DNA of 64,000 nt from an uncultured Desulfovibrio sp. (GCF_944324505.1 NZ_CALUWO010000002.1:248001-312000), one strand, 5' to 3'; shown: positions 1 to 9,347, counted from the first letter of the stretch. Numbers and translations: made by a program. The notes: generated from the sequence alone by a model not told the origin.

Positions 1-817
1 CGGCCAGAAGGCCATGTCCTGGCCCTATGTGGGGCTGACGCTCCAGTGCCTGGAAGACTTCGGCATCACCTTTGTGGTAGAACAGCGTCCCAGCCCTGAT
101 GCCCCCTGGCAGCGCATGTCCGGCCAGGACTGGCGCAAGCTGCGCGAAGCCGTTCCCGGCTGCCTGCGCGTCACGGTGCAGCCCGGCGCCTACCAGCCGG
201 GACAGCACACCATCGAAGGGGACTGGTCCGGCGCCTCCTACCTGCTAGCCGCCGGCGCCGTGGGGCGGCATCCGGTGCGCGTGCAGGGCCTGCGGCAGGA
301 CTCGCTGCAAGGCGACCGCGCCATCGTGAACATCCTGCAACGCATGGGCGCCCGGGTGGAAACGGACGATTACGGCGGCATCACGGTCTATCCCTCGGCC
401 CTGCACGGCATCCAGCTGGATATGCACGACTGCCCGGACCTGGTGCCCACTGTGGCCGTCCTGGCCGGCTTTGCCCAGGGGTCCACGCGCATCGACAATG
501 TGGCCCACCTGCGCCACAAGGAATCCGACCGCCTGCACGCCCCGGCCGAAGAGCTGGCCAAAACCGGCGTGGTGGTGGACGAACTGCACGACGGCCTGCT
601 CATCCATGGCCTGGGCGGCCGCAGCTTTGGCCTGCGGGAACCCATTCTGCCGGACGAGGTGGCCCTGAGCACCCATAACGATCACCGCATGGCCATGTCC
701 CTTTCCCTGCTGTCGCTGCGGGATTCTGCCATCAACATCCGGGAACGGCTGGACAATCCCTCGGTGGTGGACAAGTCCTTCCCCGACTTCTGGCAATGCT
801 GGGAGCAGATACGATGA
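1..817 (+). CDS. aroA: EPSP synthase (3-phosphoshikimate 1-carboxyvinyltransferase), 5' end outside window
   Basis: This enzyme transfers the enolpyruvyl group of PEP to shikimate-3-phosphate in the cytoplasm, the sixth step of the shikimate pathway. Only the C-terminal part is present; the frame is open from base 2, so the true start lies upstream of the window. Visible family motifs are EGDWSGASYLLAA (substrate-binding loop), GDRAIVNILQRMGA, DCPDLVPTVAVLA with the catalytic Asp, LRHKESDRL and NDHRMAMSL. All are intact, so this looks like the working AroA of the cell, in contrast to the degenerate homologue at 12400-14085. The stop overlaps the tyrA start as ATGA, so the two genes are translationally coupled. 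Confidence 0.95.
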   Translation, partial: GQKAMSWPYVGLTLQCLEDFGITFVVEQRPSPDAPWQRMSGQDWRKLREAVPGCLRVTVQPGAYQPGQHTIEGDWSGASYLLAAGAVGRHPVRVQGLRQDSLQGDRAIVNILQRMGARVETDDYGGITVYPSALHGIQLDMHDCPDLVPTVAVLAGFAQGSTRIDNVAHLRHKESDRLHAPAEELAKTGVVVDELHDGLLIHGLGGRSFGLREPILPDEVALSTHNDHRMAMSLSLLSLRDSAINIRERLDNPSVVDKSFPDFWQCWEQIR

Positions 818-1680
818 GCCGTTCCTTCGGGAAAATTCTGCTGGTGGGCAGCAGCGGGCGCATGGGCAGCATGCTCTGCATCCGCGCTGCCGCAGCGGGA
901 CTGCACCCGGCCACGCTGGACATCGACCAGACCCTGCCGCCGGCGGAGGCTCCCGGTGTGGCCGTGCCGCACGGCGAAGCAGCCCCCTTTGACCCCCTGC
1001 GCCTGCGGGAGGCCGCACGGGATGCCGCCCTGGTGCTGCTCTGCGTGCCGGCAACCGCGCTGCGTGCCACGGCGGCCGCGCTCTGCCCGCACCTGCCGCC
1101 CACGGCTGTACTGTCTGACATCGTAAGCGTGAAGGAACAGCCCCTGCGGCACATGCGGGCCTGCTGGCAGGGCGCCATCGTGGGCACCCATCCGCTTTTC
1201 GGCCCCCAGACGGCCGATGCGGACCTGCCCGTGGCCGTGACGCCGGCGGACGGCACGCCGGAAGCAGCCATTGCCCTGGTGGAGGACTTTTTCACTGCCC
1301 TGGGCTGCCGCCCGTTCCGCACCACCGCCGAGGCCCATGACAGGGCCATGGCCCGTGTGCAGAACATGAACTTCATTACCACCCTGGCCTACTTTGCCCT
1401 GCTGGCCGGGCATGACGAGCTGCTGCCCTATATCACGCCCTCCTTCCGGCGGCGGCAGGCCGCTGCCCGAAAGATGCTGACCGAGGACGGGGCCATGTTC
1501 AGCGCCCTGTTTGAAGCCAATGCCTACAGCCACGAGGCCGTGCGCCAGTACCGGCAGATGCTCAACGTGGCGGCCGGCGGCGACATTGACCTGCTCTGCC
1601 GTCGTGCCCGCTGGTGGTGGCAGCACGAGGACGAAACAGACGCCCCACGCGACGGAGCCGCCGCACCGGCATCCGCCTGA
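814..1680 (+). CDS. tyrA: Prephenate dehydrogenase (TyrA family)
   Basis: Makes 4-hydroxyphenylpyruvate from prephenate with NAD(P), the tyrosine branch after chorismate. 288 residues. The N-terminus has a Rossmann start (KILLVGSSGRMGSML), then LVLLCVPATAL, SDIVSVKE and the family hallmark GTHPLFGP near residue 115. The C-terminal half is helical, as in other TyrA dimer domains. The start was chosen at the ATGA overlap with aroA. In Desulfovibrio the aro cluster commonly runs aroA-tyrA-trpE; here nothing recognisable follows and the operon seems to end. No clear terminator is visible after the stop. Confidence 0.9.
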   Translation: MSRSFGKILLVGSSGRMGSMLCIRAAAAGLHPATLDIDQTLPPAEAPGVAVPHGEAAPFDPLRLREAARDAALVLLCVPATALRATAAALCPHLPPTAVLSDIVSVKEQPLRHMRACWQGAIVGTHPLFGPQTADADLPVAVTPADGTPEAAIALVEDFFTALGCRPFRTTAEAHDRAMARVQNMNFITTLAYFALLAGHDELLPYITPSFRRRQAAARKMLTEDGAMFSALFEANAYSHEAVRQYRQMLNVAAGGDIDLLCRRARWWWQHEDETDAPRDGAAAPASA

Positions 1681-2746
1681 AAAAGCCTGTCCCGCCAGGT
1701 CCGCCCGTGCCGCCGCAGCGGGCGGACAGCCTCTGCGCCCCCCCATCCCCCCGTCAGCGGCCGTACCGCAGCCGTACGGCAGGCCACGGGCAGCTTTGCC
1801 CGTGGAGCACGGCTGATGCCGCTTCCGTCCGCAGCCCTGCGGGCGGCCCTCTTCCTGGATAATGGCGTGCCCCGCGGGATGTTTCCCCCCGTGCGGTTTT
1901 CTGATGCCCCCGACGCGGGCTGACGGCCCGGCGGGGCAGCGCCGCTGCACCTCATCTGCCCCCTCTTCCCTGCCCCGGCACATGGGCACACGTGCGCCTG
2001 TGCCGGACAGCCGCATCGCCACGCAGCCATCTTCTCCCGACTGAAAACCTGATCCGCCTGCGCTGACCTTCCCTGCGCCCCCAGTCTCCACACGCTCTTC
2101 GCCTCAGCCCGTGCTGTGACCGGCATGGTGACGACGCTGCATGACAGGCACAACGCTGCCTTGCGCAGCCCGTCAGCGGCGCACCGGCATGCCGGAACCA
2201 CCAGACGCGCAGACGGTGCTCGCCATGGCAGAGATCACGCCTTCTAAAATTTTCTTGAAAAATCAATGAAGTATTCTACTAAATAGTTTTTTTCAATACA
2301 GTTTGTTACTATAATACTCCCGCAGGTCCATCTGCTTTTCCCTCACCTGCCGGCCCTGTGACGGCAAAAACCGCCGGCCTGCCTCTGCGCGCACCGTTAC
2401 CCCGTTCTGCCCTATCCTCTGCCGCCCAAGCACGCCGTGCCCTCCCGGCTGGTAACGGCCGCAACCGGCCTGAACAGGCCCGGAACGCCCTTGCGGCAAA
2501 CTCCCATGCGCAGGCCCATGAGCAGCAATGCCTGCTCGCTCTCTGCGCTCCCGCCAATAGGCCGCCCGCAGGGCCTCGGCACGTCCTGCTGTAGATAATA
2601 GTCTGCCCTGACACGCCGCGGCAGGCCCACGGCAGGGCCACAGCACGGACAGGGCAGCGCCTCCGGCAGCACTCCCGGCGGCAATGCCCCGCAAGAGAAA
2701 CACGCACCCCCCGCAGGGCAGCGCACGACGTGCAGGCAGAATGACG
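1681..2746. other. Gene-poor interval after tyrA
   Basis: About 1.07 kb without a supported gene. The first 570 bases are GC-rich, and open frames there have no recognisable motif or ribosome binding site. An abrupt AT-rich patch lies at 2246-2312. On the minus strand a GTG-started frame (2412-2726, 104 codons) encodes two cysteine pairs, CFSC and CPCC, followed by a plausible globular stretch. It has no Shine-Dalgarno and third-codon GC is lower than in neighbouring genes, so I leave it as a weak possibility only. Confidence 0.5.
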
Positions 2747-2782
2747 AAAAACGCCCCCTGCCATAGTCATGGCAGGGGGCGT
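2747..2782 (-). terminator. Rho-independent terminator of tRNA-Lys
   Basis: A perfect 14-bp stem (ACGCCCCCTGCCAT at 2751-2764 with its complement at 2769-2782) and a 4-base loop, followed on the minus strand by TTTT. It starts 9 bases after the tRNA 3' end. Confidence 0.9.
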
Positions 2783-2790
2783 TATGCGCA

Positions 2791-2866
2791 TGGTGGGTCG
2801 TGCGGGGATCGAACCTGCGACTCTCTGCTTAAAAGGCAGATACTCTACCTACTGAGTTAACGACCC
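2791..2866 (-). tRNA. tRNA-Lys (anticodon UUU)
   Basis: 76 bases with encoded CCA. The acceptor stem GGGTCGT pairs with ACGACCC. The anticodon loop CTTTTAA is closed by CTGC/GCAG-type pairs, giving UUU. The T-loop GGTTCGATCC is canonical. It has its own promoter and terminator, so it is a single-gene transcript. Confidence 0.97.
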
Positions 2867-2878
2867 GTTGAGGGCATA

Positions 2879-2907
2879 TTCATACCCAAGGCGAACTGCC
2901 CTGTCAA
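2879..2907 (-). promoter_or_regulatory. Sigma-70 promoter of tRNA-Lys
   Basis: On the minus strand TTGACA (2907-2902), a 17-base spacer and TATGAA (2884-2879). The start point would fall about 7 bases later, near 2872, just ahead of the mature tRNA. Confidence 0.85.
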
Positions 2908-3034
2908 GCCCTCCGGCCCGGAAGCGCCCTTCCTTCCAGCGTTTTCCGTCCGGCAGCAGGGCCAGGCGCATGCCGCAGCACGACAAAGGCCACATCGCAG
3001 CCAGCCGCCCCACGGCCTGAACGGCAGGCAGCGC

Positions 3035-4747
3035 CTAGCCCTTCTTTTCCATCTTGGCCCAGCTGTCCCGCAGGCCCACGGTACGGTTGAACACGGGCAG
3101 GCTGTCCGTACTGTCCTTGTCCTTGCAGAAATATCCCAGCCGCTCGAACTGCACTGTCCTGCCCACGGGCAGATCCGCCAGGGCCGGTTCCAGCATGGCG
3201 GTCACTTCCCGCAGGGAGTGAGGATTCAGGGCATCCAGGAAGGTCTGGCCTTCGGGCATGGCATTGGGATTTTCCGCCGCAAAGAGATGGTCATACAGGC
3301 GCACCGTGGCCGGCAGGGCATGCGCCGCGCTGACCCAGTGAATGGTGCCCTTGACCTTGCGTCCGTCGGGACTCTGCCCCCCGCGGCTGGCGGGATCATA
3401 GGTGCAGTGCAGTTCCTTCAGATTTCCGGCCTCGTCGTAGACCGCCTCGCGGCAGGTGATGAAGTAGGCATAGCGCAGGCGCACTTCCGCCCCGGGCGCC
3501 AGGCGGAAATACTTCTTGGGCGGATCCTGGCGGAAGTCGTCCCGCTCGATCCACAGCTCGCGGGAAAAGGGTACCGTGCGGCTGCCGTAGGATGGGTCTT
3601 CGGGATGATACGGCATCTCGAAGCATTCTTCCTGCCCCTGGGGGTAATTGTCGATGATCACCTTTACGGGGTCCAGCACTGCCATGACGCGTGCCGTATG
3701 GGCATTGAGATATTCGCGGATGCAGAATTCCAGCAGGGAATATTCCACCGTGGAGTCGGTCCGGGCCAGACCGATGCGCCGGCAGAAATCGTGCAGGGCT
3801 TCCGGGGGCACGCCGCGCCGCCGCAGGCCGCAGAGGGTGGGCATGCGCGGATCATCCCAGCCGCGCACGTGGCCTTCGCGCACCAGCTGGATGAGCTTGC
3901 GCTTGGAAAGCACCGTATGCGTCAGGCTCAGTCGGGCAAATTCAATCTGCTGGGGATGGTATACACCCAGCGTATCCAGCACCCAGTCGTAGAGTTCGCG
4001 GTTGTTCACGAATTCCAGCGTGCACAGGGAGTGGGTAATGCCCTCGATGGAGTCGGACAGGCAGTGCGTGAAGTCATACATGGGATAGATGCACCACGCA
4101 TCGCCGGTGCGATGATGCGACGCATGCCGGATGCGGTAGATGGTGGGGTCCCGCATGACCAGATTGGGCGAGGCCATGTCGATCTTGGCCCGCAGCACAT
4201 GCTCGCCATCGGCAAATTCGCCGGCGCGCATGCGGCGGAAAAGGTCCAGGTTTTCCTCCACGCTGCGGTTGCGCCAGGGGCTTTCCCGGCCCGGACTGGT
4301 GAGGGTGCCGCGGTATTCGCGGATTTCATCGGCGCTCAGGTCGTCCACATAGGCCTTGCCCATGCGGATGAGCTGCTCGGCATACGCGTACAGCTGTTCA
4401 AAATAGTTGGAGGCGTAGAATTCCCTGTCCTGCCAGTCTCCCCCCAGCCAGCGCACATCCTCGCGGATGGCGTCCACATATTCGGTTTCTTCCTTGGTGG
4501 GGTTGGTATCGTCAAAGCGCAGGTTGCACAGGCCGCCGAATTCACGCGCCACACCAAAGTTCAGACAGATGGACTTGGCGTGCCCGAGGTGCAGATAGCC
4601 GTTGGGTTCCGGGGGAAAACGCGTATGCACCACCCCGCCGAAGCGCCCCGACGCATTGTCGTCCATGATGCGGGCGCGGACAAAGTCCACCCCGGCCTTG
4701 TCGGCGGTTTCGCCGCCGGCCACATTCTGGGAAACGGATTCGGTCAT
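3035..4747 (-). CDS. glnS: Glutaminyl-tRNA synthetase
   Basis: Charges tRNA-Gln with glutamine. 570 residues, normal for bacterial GlnRS. The class I signature [14 protein letters not shown] (HIGH-type) is near residue 43, [10 protein letters not shown] follows, and the KMSKS equivalent is VLSKRKL. The C-terminal anticodon-binding beta-barrels end in a segment rich in [19 protein letters not shown]. The start at 4747 is preceded by GAGGAT at good spacing; longer readings upstream lack family similarity. Having glnS suggests direct Gln-tRNA charging. It is a single gene with no clear terminator. Confidence 0.97.
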   Translation of the reverse strand: MTESVSQNVAGGETADKAGVDFVRARIMDDNASGRFGGVVHTRFPPEPNGYLHLGHAKSICLNFGVAREFGGLCNLRFDDTNPTKEETEYVDAIREDVRWLGGDWQDREFYASNYFEQLYAYAEQLIRMGKAYVDDLSADEIREYRGTLTSPGRESPWRNRSVEENLDLFRRMRAGEFADGEHVLRAKIDMASPNLVMRDPTIYRIRHASHHRTGDAWCIYPMYDFTHCLSDSIEGITHSLCTLEFVNNRELYDWVLDTLGVYHPQQIEFARLSLTHTVLSKRKLIQLVREGHVRGWDDPRMPTLCGLRRRGVPPEALHDFCRRIGLARTDSTVEYSLLEFCIREYLNAHTARVMAVLDPVKVIIDNYPQGQEECFEMPYHPEDPSYGSRTVPFSRELWIERDDFRQDPPKKYFRLAPGAEVRLRYAYFITCREAVYDEAGNLKELHCTYDPASRGGQSPDGRKVKGTIHWVSAAHALPATVRLYDHLFAAENPNAMPEGQTFLDALNPHSLREVTAMLEPALADLPVGRTVQFERLGYFCKDKDSTDSLPVFNRTVGLRDSWAKMEKKG

Positions 4748-4860
4748 GTCATATCCTCGCACAGGTATTGAGCCGAAAAGTTTACGCCAGCCGCGCATAG
4801 TGGTCAATGTCTGTACGGGGCCGGCCGCCGAAGGGCAGACGCCTTTTTGCGGCATTTTGC

Positions 4861-4889
4861 TTGACACACCGCCCCGCCGCGGCTATAGT
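4861..4889 (+). promoter_or_regulatory. Sigma-70 promoter of tRNA-Ser
   Basis: Consensus-like TTGACA (4861-4866), 17-base spacer, TATAGT (4884-4889). It sits about 30 bases before the mature tRNA. Confidence 0.9.
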
Positions 4890-4920
4890 GCCGCCTGTAC
4901 CTGACGTTTTGTCAGGCTGC

Positions 4921-5015
4921 GGAGAGGTGTCCGAGTCGGCCGAAGGAGCTCGCCTGCTAAGCGAGTATACGGGCTTAAACCTGTATCGAGGGTTCAAATC
5001 CCTCCCTCTCCGCCA
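4921..5015 (+). tRNA. tRNA-Ser (anticodon GCU)
   Basis: 95 bases including CCA, with the long variable arm of class II tRNAs. Acceptor GGAGAGG pairs with CCTCTCC. The anticodon stem CTCGC/GCGAG encloses CTGCTAA, giving GCU. T-loop GGTTCAAATCC. Confidence 0.97.
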
Positions 5016-5026
5016 CGGAAAGCATT

Positions 5027-5060
5027 ACGGCGAGTATCCAGCGATACCCGCCGTTTTTTT
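5027..5060 (+). terminator. Terminator of tRNA-Ser
   Basis: A 12-bp stem with one A-C mismatch (5027-5038 with 5043-5054), loop CAGC, then a run of seven T. Confidence 0.9.
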
Positions 5061-5061
5061 G

Positions 5062-5481
5062 TCTCTTCGTCCCGTTTCTGCGCCGTGCGCCACTTCCTCT
5101 GCCGCCCTGCTGTGGTCATGGGGACATGGTGCCCGATGACGGCCCGTTGTGCCCATGGTGGCCCATGCTGCGCATGATGCGCATGATGCACACGCACTGC
5201 GCCACATTTGCCGGCATTCCGGCTACCGCCGTTGTCGGTGAGGGCCGGCCCCCTGCCTATCAGGCCACCGGGCCAGCTGCCTCACCCCCCGCCCCGTAAA
5301 CGCACAATGTGAGATTCACTGCCACGTTTCCCCTGCATGCCCATGCGGGCACCTGCAAAACAGCGGGAACGGCCGCCATCACCAGATGGCGCCGTTCCCT
5401 CGTGTGGCATGCGGCCAGAAACAGACCGCATCAAAAATGCGCGGCGTGCCCGGGCAGGGCATGCTGCCGTGTCCACGCCGT
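5062..5481. other. Intergenic, no gene seen
   Basis: About 420 bases between the tRNA-Ser terminator and the end of phnX. It includes a short imperfect repeat of GCGCATGAT near 5170. I see no supported coding frame or promoter here. Confidence 0.5.
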
Positions 5482-6321
5482 CTACCAGGGGCGCTCACCT
5501 CTGGCCAGGCGGGCTTCCACCGTATCCACCAGCGCGGGCAGCTCGGCCACGCTGTGCAGCACATACTGGGCACCGGCCTCGCGCAGCACCCTGGCAAAGG
5601 CCGCTTCCCGCGCGGCCAGCTCCGCAGCAGGCAGGGCCGCGGCTTCCTCTGCCGTCAGGCCCAGGGCATTGCTGGTGCGAGTGACCCCCACTACCCACAT
5701 GCCGGCATTGATGCCTTCCTCCACGTCCGCCACCGTATCCCCCACCTTGATGCAGGCTTCCAGCGGATGCACGCCCAGGCGCTGGCAGTTGAGGTAGGCC
5801 ATCCAGGGCCAGGGGCGGCCCACGGGCACTTCATCCGAGGTGACGAAGGCATCCGGCACATAGCCCAGGGCTGCCGCGCGCGGTTCCAGGCGTACCACCA
5901 TGTCGCGGGTATAGCCGGTGCAGGAACCGATCCTGATGCCGCGGGCTTTCAGGGCAGCGCAGGCATCCACCCAGCCCGGAACAGGTGTGGCATAGTCGGC
6001 CAGGGTTTCGGGCATGAGTTCCTGCACCCGTGCATAAATCGTGTCGATTGCGGCATCGTCGGGCAACGCGCCGTGCGCTTCCTGCCACAGGGCAGCCAGG
6101 CGGGGCATGGCCAGCATGCGCTGCACATGCTCGCGCTTGTCGCAGCCCATGGGGCCGCGCACCTCCTCCACGGTGGGGTCAATGCCATACTGCGCGAAAG
6201 CGCGGGAAAATACGGCCACCGGGCCACGGCAGCCGTGGTCAACGGTTGTTCCCGCCCAGTCAAGAATAATGGCCTGTACGGGACCGGTATAGGCCGTGCG
6301 CTTCAGAAAAGGCGTGCTCAT
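5482..6321 (-). CDS. phnX: Phosphonoacetaldehyde hydrolase (phosphonatase, HAD superfamily)
   Basis: Hydrolyses phosphonoacetaldehyde to acetaldehyde and phosphate, the second step of 2-aminoethylphosphonate use. 279 residues. The HAD motif I has the phosphonatase-specific form DWAGTTVD with nucleophile Asp21 and Ala where most HAD enzymes have a second Asp. Lys62 in MGCDKREH lies 41 residues after Asp21, exactly the spacing of the Schiff-base lysine in known PhnX. SCTGYTRDMV and VGDTVADVEEG supply motifs II-IV. The start has AAGGAGC upstream. No 2-AEP transaminase (phnW) or phosphonate transporter is visible. It lies downstream of xsc but behind a strong terminator, so it is probably transcribed separately. 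A related C2 aldehyde substrate is possible. Confidence 0.9.
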   Translation of the reverse strand: MSTPFLKRTAYTGPVQAIILDWAGTTVDHGCRGPVAVFSRAFAQYGIDPTVEEVRGPMGCDKREHVQRMLAMPRLAALWQEAHGALPDDAAIDTIYARVQELMPETLADYATPVPGWVDACAALKARGIRIGSCTGYTRDMVVRLEPRAAALGYVPDAFVTSDEVPVGRPWPWMAYLNCQRLGVHPLEACIKVGDTVADVEEGINAGMWVVGVTRTSNALGLTAEEAAALPAAELAAREAAFARVLREAGAQYVLHSVAELPALVDTVEARLARGERPW

Positions 6322-6489
6322 GATGCTGCTCCTTTGCCGCCGCAGGACCCAGCCCCCGGCTGGCGGCGATTCACGCAGGCGACTGCCACAGACAGGCCCG
6401 GTACGCGTCGTCTCGCGGCGAGCGTATGCCGGCGACAGGGCACGGCGCCACCTGCCGGAGGGCTGTCAGACCTGTCTGCACAGGCTGCC

Positions 6490-6551
6490 GTAAAACAGAA
6501 AGGGCGGGAATCGCTTCCCGCCCTATGGCGGCCCCGCCGGAGCGGGGCCGC
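6490..6551 (-). terminator. Double-hairpin terminator after xsc
   Basis: On the minus strand a 10-bp GC stem (6528-6551, loop TCCG) is followed by a second perfect stem AGGGCGGGAA/TTCCCGCCCT (6501-6524) and the tail TTTCTGTTTT. It separates xsc from phnX. Confidence 0.85.
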
Positions 6552-6566
6552 ATTCTGTTCAGGGAC

Positions 6567-8309
6567 TTACTTCGCGAAGTGCTTCTTGTCCAGGTGCTCG
6601 TACTTGGGCAGGAAGCGGGTGGGCAGGGCCAGAGCGTCACGACGGAAAGGCGGAGCCAGACGGGTACCGTCGGTCATGATTTCGATCACGGCAGGACGGC
6701 GGTTCTTCTTGGCGGTGTCGAGAGCTTCGGCCAGGTCAGCCTGGGTGTTGACGGTGTAGCCGTCGGCGCCCATGGCTTCGGCGATTTTGGCGTAGGACTT
6801 GGACCAGATGTCGGCGCCCACGAAGCGGTTGTTGTAGAAGTCCACCTGGTTCTTCTTTTCCGCGCACCAGGCACCGTTGTTGTACACGGTGGCGATGACG
6901 GGCAGGTTGAACTGGCAGGCGGTGGGCACTTCAAACAGGCTCATGCCCCAGGCGCCGTCGCCGGCAATGGAGAGGACCACATCGTCGGGGCAGGCCAGCT
7001 GCGCACCCAGGGCGGCCTGGTAGGCAAAGCCGGTGTTGCCGAAGGTCAGGGTAGCGATGTGGCGCTTGGGGTTCTTGAAGCGCAGGTAGCTGTTGGCCGT
7101 GGAGGAGGTATTGCCGATGTCGGTCGTCGCGATGGCATTGCTGTCGGTGACGAACTTGCCGACCACTTCCAGGGCCTTGCGAGGATGCATGCGGCCTTCC
7201 AGGGTGGGCTCGTTGGCGATCTCGTCAATTTCCTTGTGCCAGATGTCCAGCTCGGCCTTCACGCGGTTGTACACGGCGGAGAGGTCGGCGCAGGGCTTGG
7301 TGCCTTCACGCAGCTGCTTCAGCAGTTCCACGGAAGCGTCGCCGGCGTCGGCGCACAGACCCACGGTGATGGGATGGGTCTTGGCGATGTGCAGCGGGTT
7401 GATGTCGATCTGCACGATCTTGGCGGTCTTGGGGAAGTAGTTGATGCCGTCCTGGGGCAGGGTGCCGAAGTAGGACAGGCGGGTGCCGATGGCCAGGATA
7501 ACGTCAGCTTCCTGCATGAGGCGCATGGCGGCATGGGAACCCATGTAGCCGATGGGGCCGGCCCACAGCGGATGATCGCAGGGGAAGGCATCGTTATGCA
7601 GGTAGGTGCAGGCCACAGGGGCGCCGAGGTGTTCGGCCAGGGCCTTGACGGTTTCCACGCAGTCGGCGTCAACCACGCCGCGGCCGGCCACGACCACGGG
7701 CTTTTTGGCATCCTTCAGCACTTCCACAGCATGCTTGAACTGTTCCGGATTGCCGATGCCGCCGGGGGCCACGCGGTACTGGCTGGGCTGCAGGATTTCT
7801 TCATCCAGCTCGCCGTAGAAGTAGTCGCGCGGAATGTCCACGAGGACGGGGCCACGCAGGGCATAGGCGGAGCGGAAGGCCGTGCGGAGCACGTCGGCAG
7901 CACGTTTCGGATGCGGCACGCGCAGGGAAGCCTTGGTCACGGGCTTGAAGAGATTCCACGTGTCGCATTCCTGGAAGCCGTCCCAACCGATGGAAGCGGA
8001 GCCGGCGCTGGGCGAAATGATGACCATGGGGGTGTGGGCCATATTGGCGGTCGCCACGGCGGTCACGTAGTTGGTGATGCCGGGACCGTTCTGGCCGATA
8101 ACCACACCGGCCTTACCAGTCAGACGGCAGAAAGCATCTTCCATGTGGCCGGCGGTCTGCTCGTGGCGCACAGAAATGAAATCGATGCCGGCAGCGGGGA
8201 ACAGGTCCAGCAGGTCCATGTACGCAGAACCCAGGATACCGCTGACGTGCTTGACACCTTCCTGCACCAGAACTTCGGCCATCGCCTCACTGGGAGTCAT
8301 CTTGGGCAT
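6567..8309 (-). CDS. xsc: Sulfoacetaldehyde acetyltransferase
   Basis: A thiamine-diphosphate enzyme that converts sulfoacetaldehyde and phosphate to acetyl phosphate and sulfite, the desulfonating step of taurine and isethionate breakdown. 580 residues, the usual length. The N-terminal Pyr domain carries the catalytic Glu region [14 protein letters not shown]. The middle domain runs to about residue 360. The C-terminal PP domain has the ThDP motif [12 protein letters not shown]...YNNGAW. Whole-length similarity to Xsc rather than acetolactate synthase is clear to me from the termini and the [12 protein letters not shown] block. The start has AGGAGCG upstream and a strong promoter at 8447-8475. 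Usual partners (pta, taurine transaminase, transporter) are not in the window. In a sulfite reducer the product is a respiratory electron acceptor. Confidence 0.93.
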   Translation of the reverse strand: MPKMTPSEAMAEVLVQEGVKHVSGILGSAYMDLLDLFPAAGIDFISVRHEQTAGHMEDAFCRLTGKAGVVIGQNGPGITNYVTAVATANMAHTPMVIISPSAGSASIGWDGFQECDTWNLFKPVTKASLRVPHPKRAADVLRTAFRSAYALRGPVLVDIPRDYFYGELDEEILQPSQYRVAPGGIGNPEQFKHAVEVLKDAKKPVVVAGRGVVDADCVETVKALAEHLGAPVACTYLHNDAFPCDHPLWAGPIGYMGSHAAMRLMQEADVILAIGTRLSYFGTLPQDGINYFPKTAKIVQIDINPLHIAKTHPITVGLCADAGDASVELLKQLREGTKPCADLSAVYNRVKAELDIWHKEIDEIANEPTLEGRMHPRKALEVVGKFVTDSNAIATTDIGNTSSTANSYLRFKNPKRHIATLTFGNTGFAYQAALGAQLACPDDVVLSIAGDGAWGMSLFEVPTACQFNLPVIATVYNNGAWCAEKKNQVDFYNNRFVGADIWSKSYAKIAEAMGADGYTVNTQADLAEALDTAKKNRRPAVIEIMTDGTRLAPPFRRDALALPTRFLPKYEHLDKKHFAK

Positions 8310-8329
8310 AAAACGCTCCTTATGCACAC

Positions 8330-8344
8330 TGTTTATTGTGAACA
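8330..8344. promoter_or_regulatory. Imperfect palindrome in xsc leader, possible operator
   Basis: TGTTTATTGTGAACA has 6-base arms with one mismatch. It lies between the promoter and the xsc ribosome binding site, where a repressor could act. No regulator gene is adjacent. Confidence 0.3.
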
Positions 8345-8446
8345 CAGCCGGACAGGGGGACTGTCCGGGACCAGAGCACCGTGCGGTGCGTGGCAGCCTC
8401 AGGCTTGCCATGCCTCCCCCGCGCGAGCTTGGGGGCGCATGAGTCC

Positions 8447-8475
8447 TTCATACGGCTTTTCAGGAGCCATGTCAA
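8447..8475 (-). promoter_or_regulatory. xsc: Sigma-70 promoter of xsc with AT-rich upstream tract
   Basis: Minus strand TTGACA (8475-8470), 17-base spacer, TATGAA (8452-8447). Directly upstream, 8485-8600 is strikingly AT-rich with runs of A and T, as in UP elements. The predicted leader of about 130 bases contains a hairpin of CCCGGACAG-type arms. Confidence 0.8.
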
Positions 8476-8606
8476 CAGCATTCCAAAAAAATAGACGTAA
8501 CTTGCGGAATTACCTAATAAAATTTTTTTTCACAACATTTTCTGCCCAGAAAGATAAAATGATTTTATATAATGATTAAGCATAGTTATAAACTTTGTCC
8601 CGACAA

Positions 8607-9347
8607 TCAAACCTTCATGAGATTTTTCAGACAAGTAGCGCTGTCCGCGTACTGGCGCCGGATTTGGCGGTAATTTTTCACCGTATGTGCCCGGCCGCCA
8701 CGGTACACCACCAGCGACGTGGCAAAGACTTCCACGTCCTCCGGGTCATGGGTAATCATGATCACCGGAATGCCGGCCTCCCGGACGCTGTGCAGCAGCT
8801 CCAGGCGCAGGCGTTCGCGCAAGAGCGGGTCCAGGGCCGAAAAGGGTTCATCCAGCAGCAGCAGCCGCGGGCGGGAAAACAGGGCACGCGCCAGGGCCGC
8901 CCGCTGCCGCTGCCCGCCGGAAATCTCCGCCGGCCGGCGTCGGGCCATGGCGGCCAGCCCGAAACGCTCCAGCATGTTCATGGCCTCGTCCTGCACCTCG
9001 CGGCTCAGGCGCCAGGGCAGCAGCCCTGTCCGGGCATAGGCCACATTGTGCAGAATGCTCAGGTGGGGAAAAAGGGCATAATCCTGAAACATGTAGCCCA
9101 GGCGGCGCTGCCTGGCCGGCAGGCAGATGTCCTGTGCCGAATCAAAAAGGCATTCGTCGTCCAGGGCAATGCGCCCCTGCTGCGGGCGTTGCAGCCCGGC
9201 CAGGCAGTGCAGCGTCAGGGTCTTGCCCGATCCCGACGGGCCAAAGAGCACCGCCGGTCCGCAGGACAGGTCCAGGCCATAATCCACATCCAGGCGGAAG
9301 CGGCTGCCCCCAGCCCACAGATTCATGTGCAGCGACAGATCGATCAT
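8607..9347 (-). CDS. modC: Molybdate ABC transporter, ATP-binding protein
   Basis: Energises molybdate (and possibly tungstate) import. 246 residues from the ATG that overlaps the modB stop as ATGA. Walker A GPSGSGKT is near residue 35, the ABC signature ISGGQRQRAALARAL in the middle, Walker B LLLLDEPFSALD, and the H-loop MITHD. It ends soon after the ATPase core, lacking the C-terminal TOBE domain found in E. coli ModC. The TOBE pair of the neighbouring regulator TunR may serve sensing instead. Last gene of modABC. Confidence 0.95.
   Translation of the reverse strand: MIDLSLHMNLWAGGSRFRLDVDYGLDLSCGPAVLFGPSGSGKTLTLHCLAGLQRPQQGRIALDDECLFDSAQDICLPARQRRLGYMFQDYALFPHLSILHNVAYARTGLLPWRLSREVQDEAMNMLERFGLAAMARRRPAEISGGQRQRAALARALFSRPRLLLLDEPFSALDPLLRERLRLELLHSVREAGIPVIMITHDPEDVEVFATSLVVYRGGRAHTVKNYRQIRRQYADSATCLKNLMKV

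Noticed and set aside
682..2091. 469-codon minus-strand frame over tyrA and the following gap
   Set aside because: Overlaps most of tyrA in antisense and shows no family pattern or ribosome binding site.
3218..4771. 517-codon open frame on the strand opposite glnS
   Set aside because: Antisense shadow of a GC-rich gene; glnS has every synthetase motif and the opposite frame has none.
5155..5241. 28-codon His-rich frame (HAAHDAHDAHA)
   Set aside because: Arises from a short GCGCATGAT repeat; no ribosome binding site or terminator support.
8385..8410. Sigma-54-like TGGCA...TTGC string near xsc
   Set aside because: Spacing between GG and GC is wrong and it is on the opposite strand.
6426..8579. 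717-codon open frame opposite xsc
   Set aside because: Antisense to a full-length Xsc; Gly/His/Val-rich composition typical of shadows, no motif.
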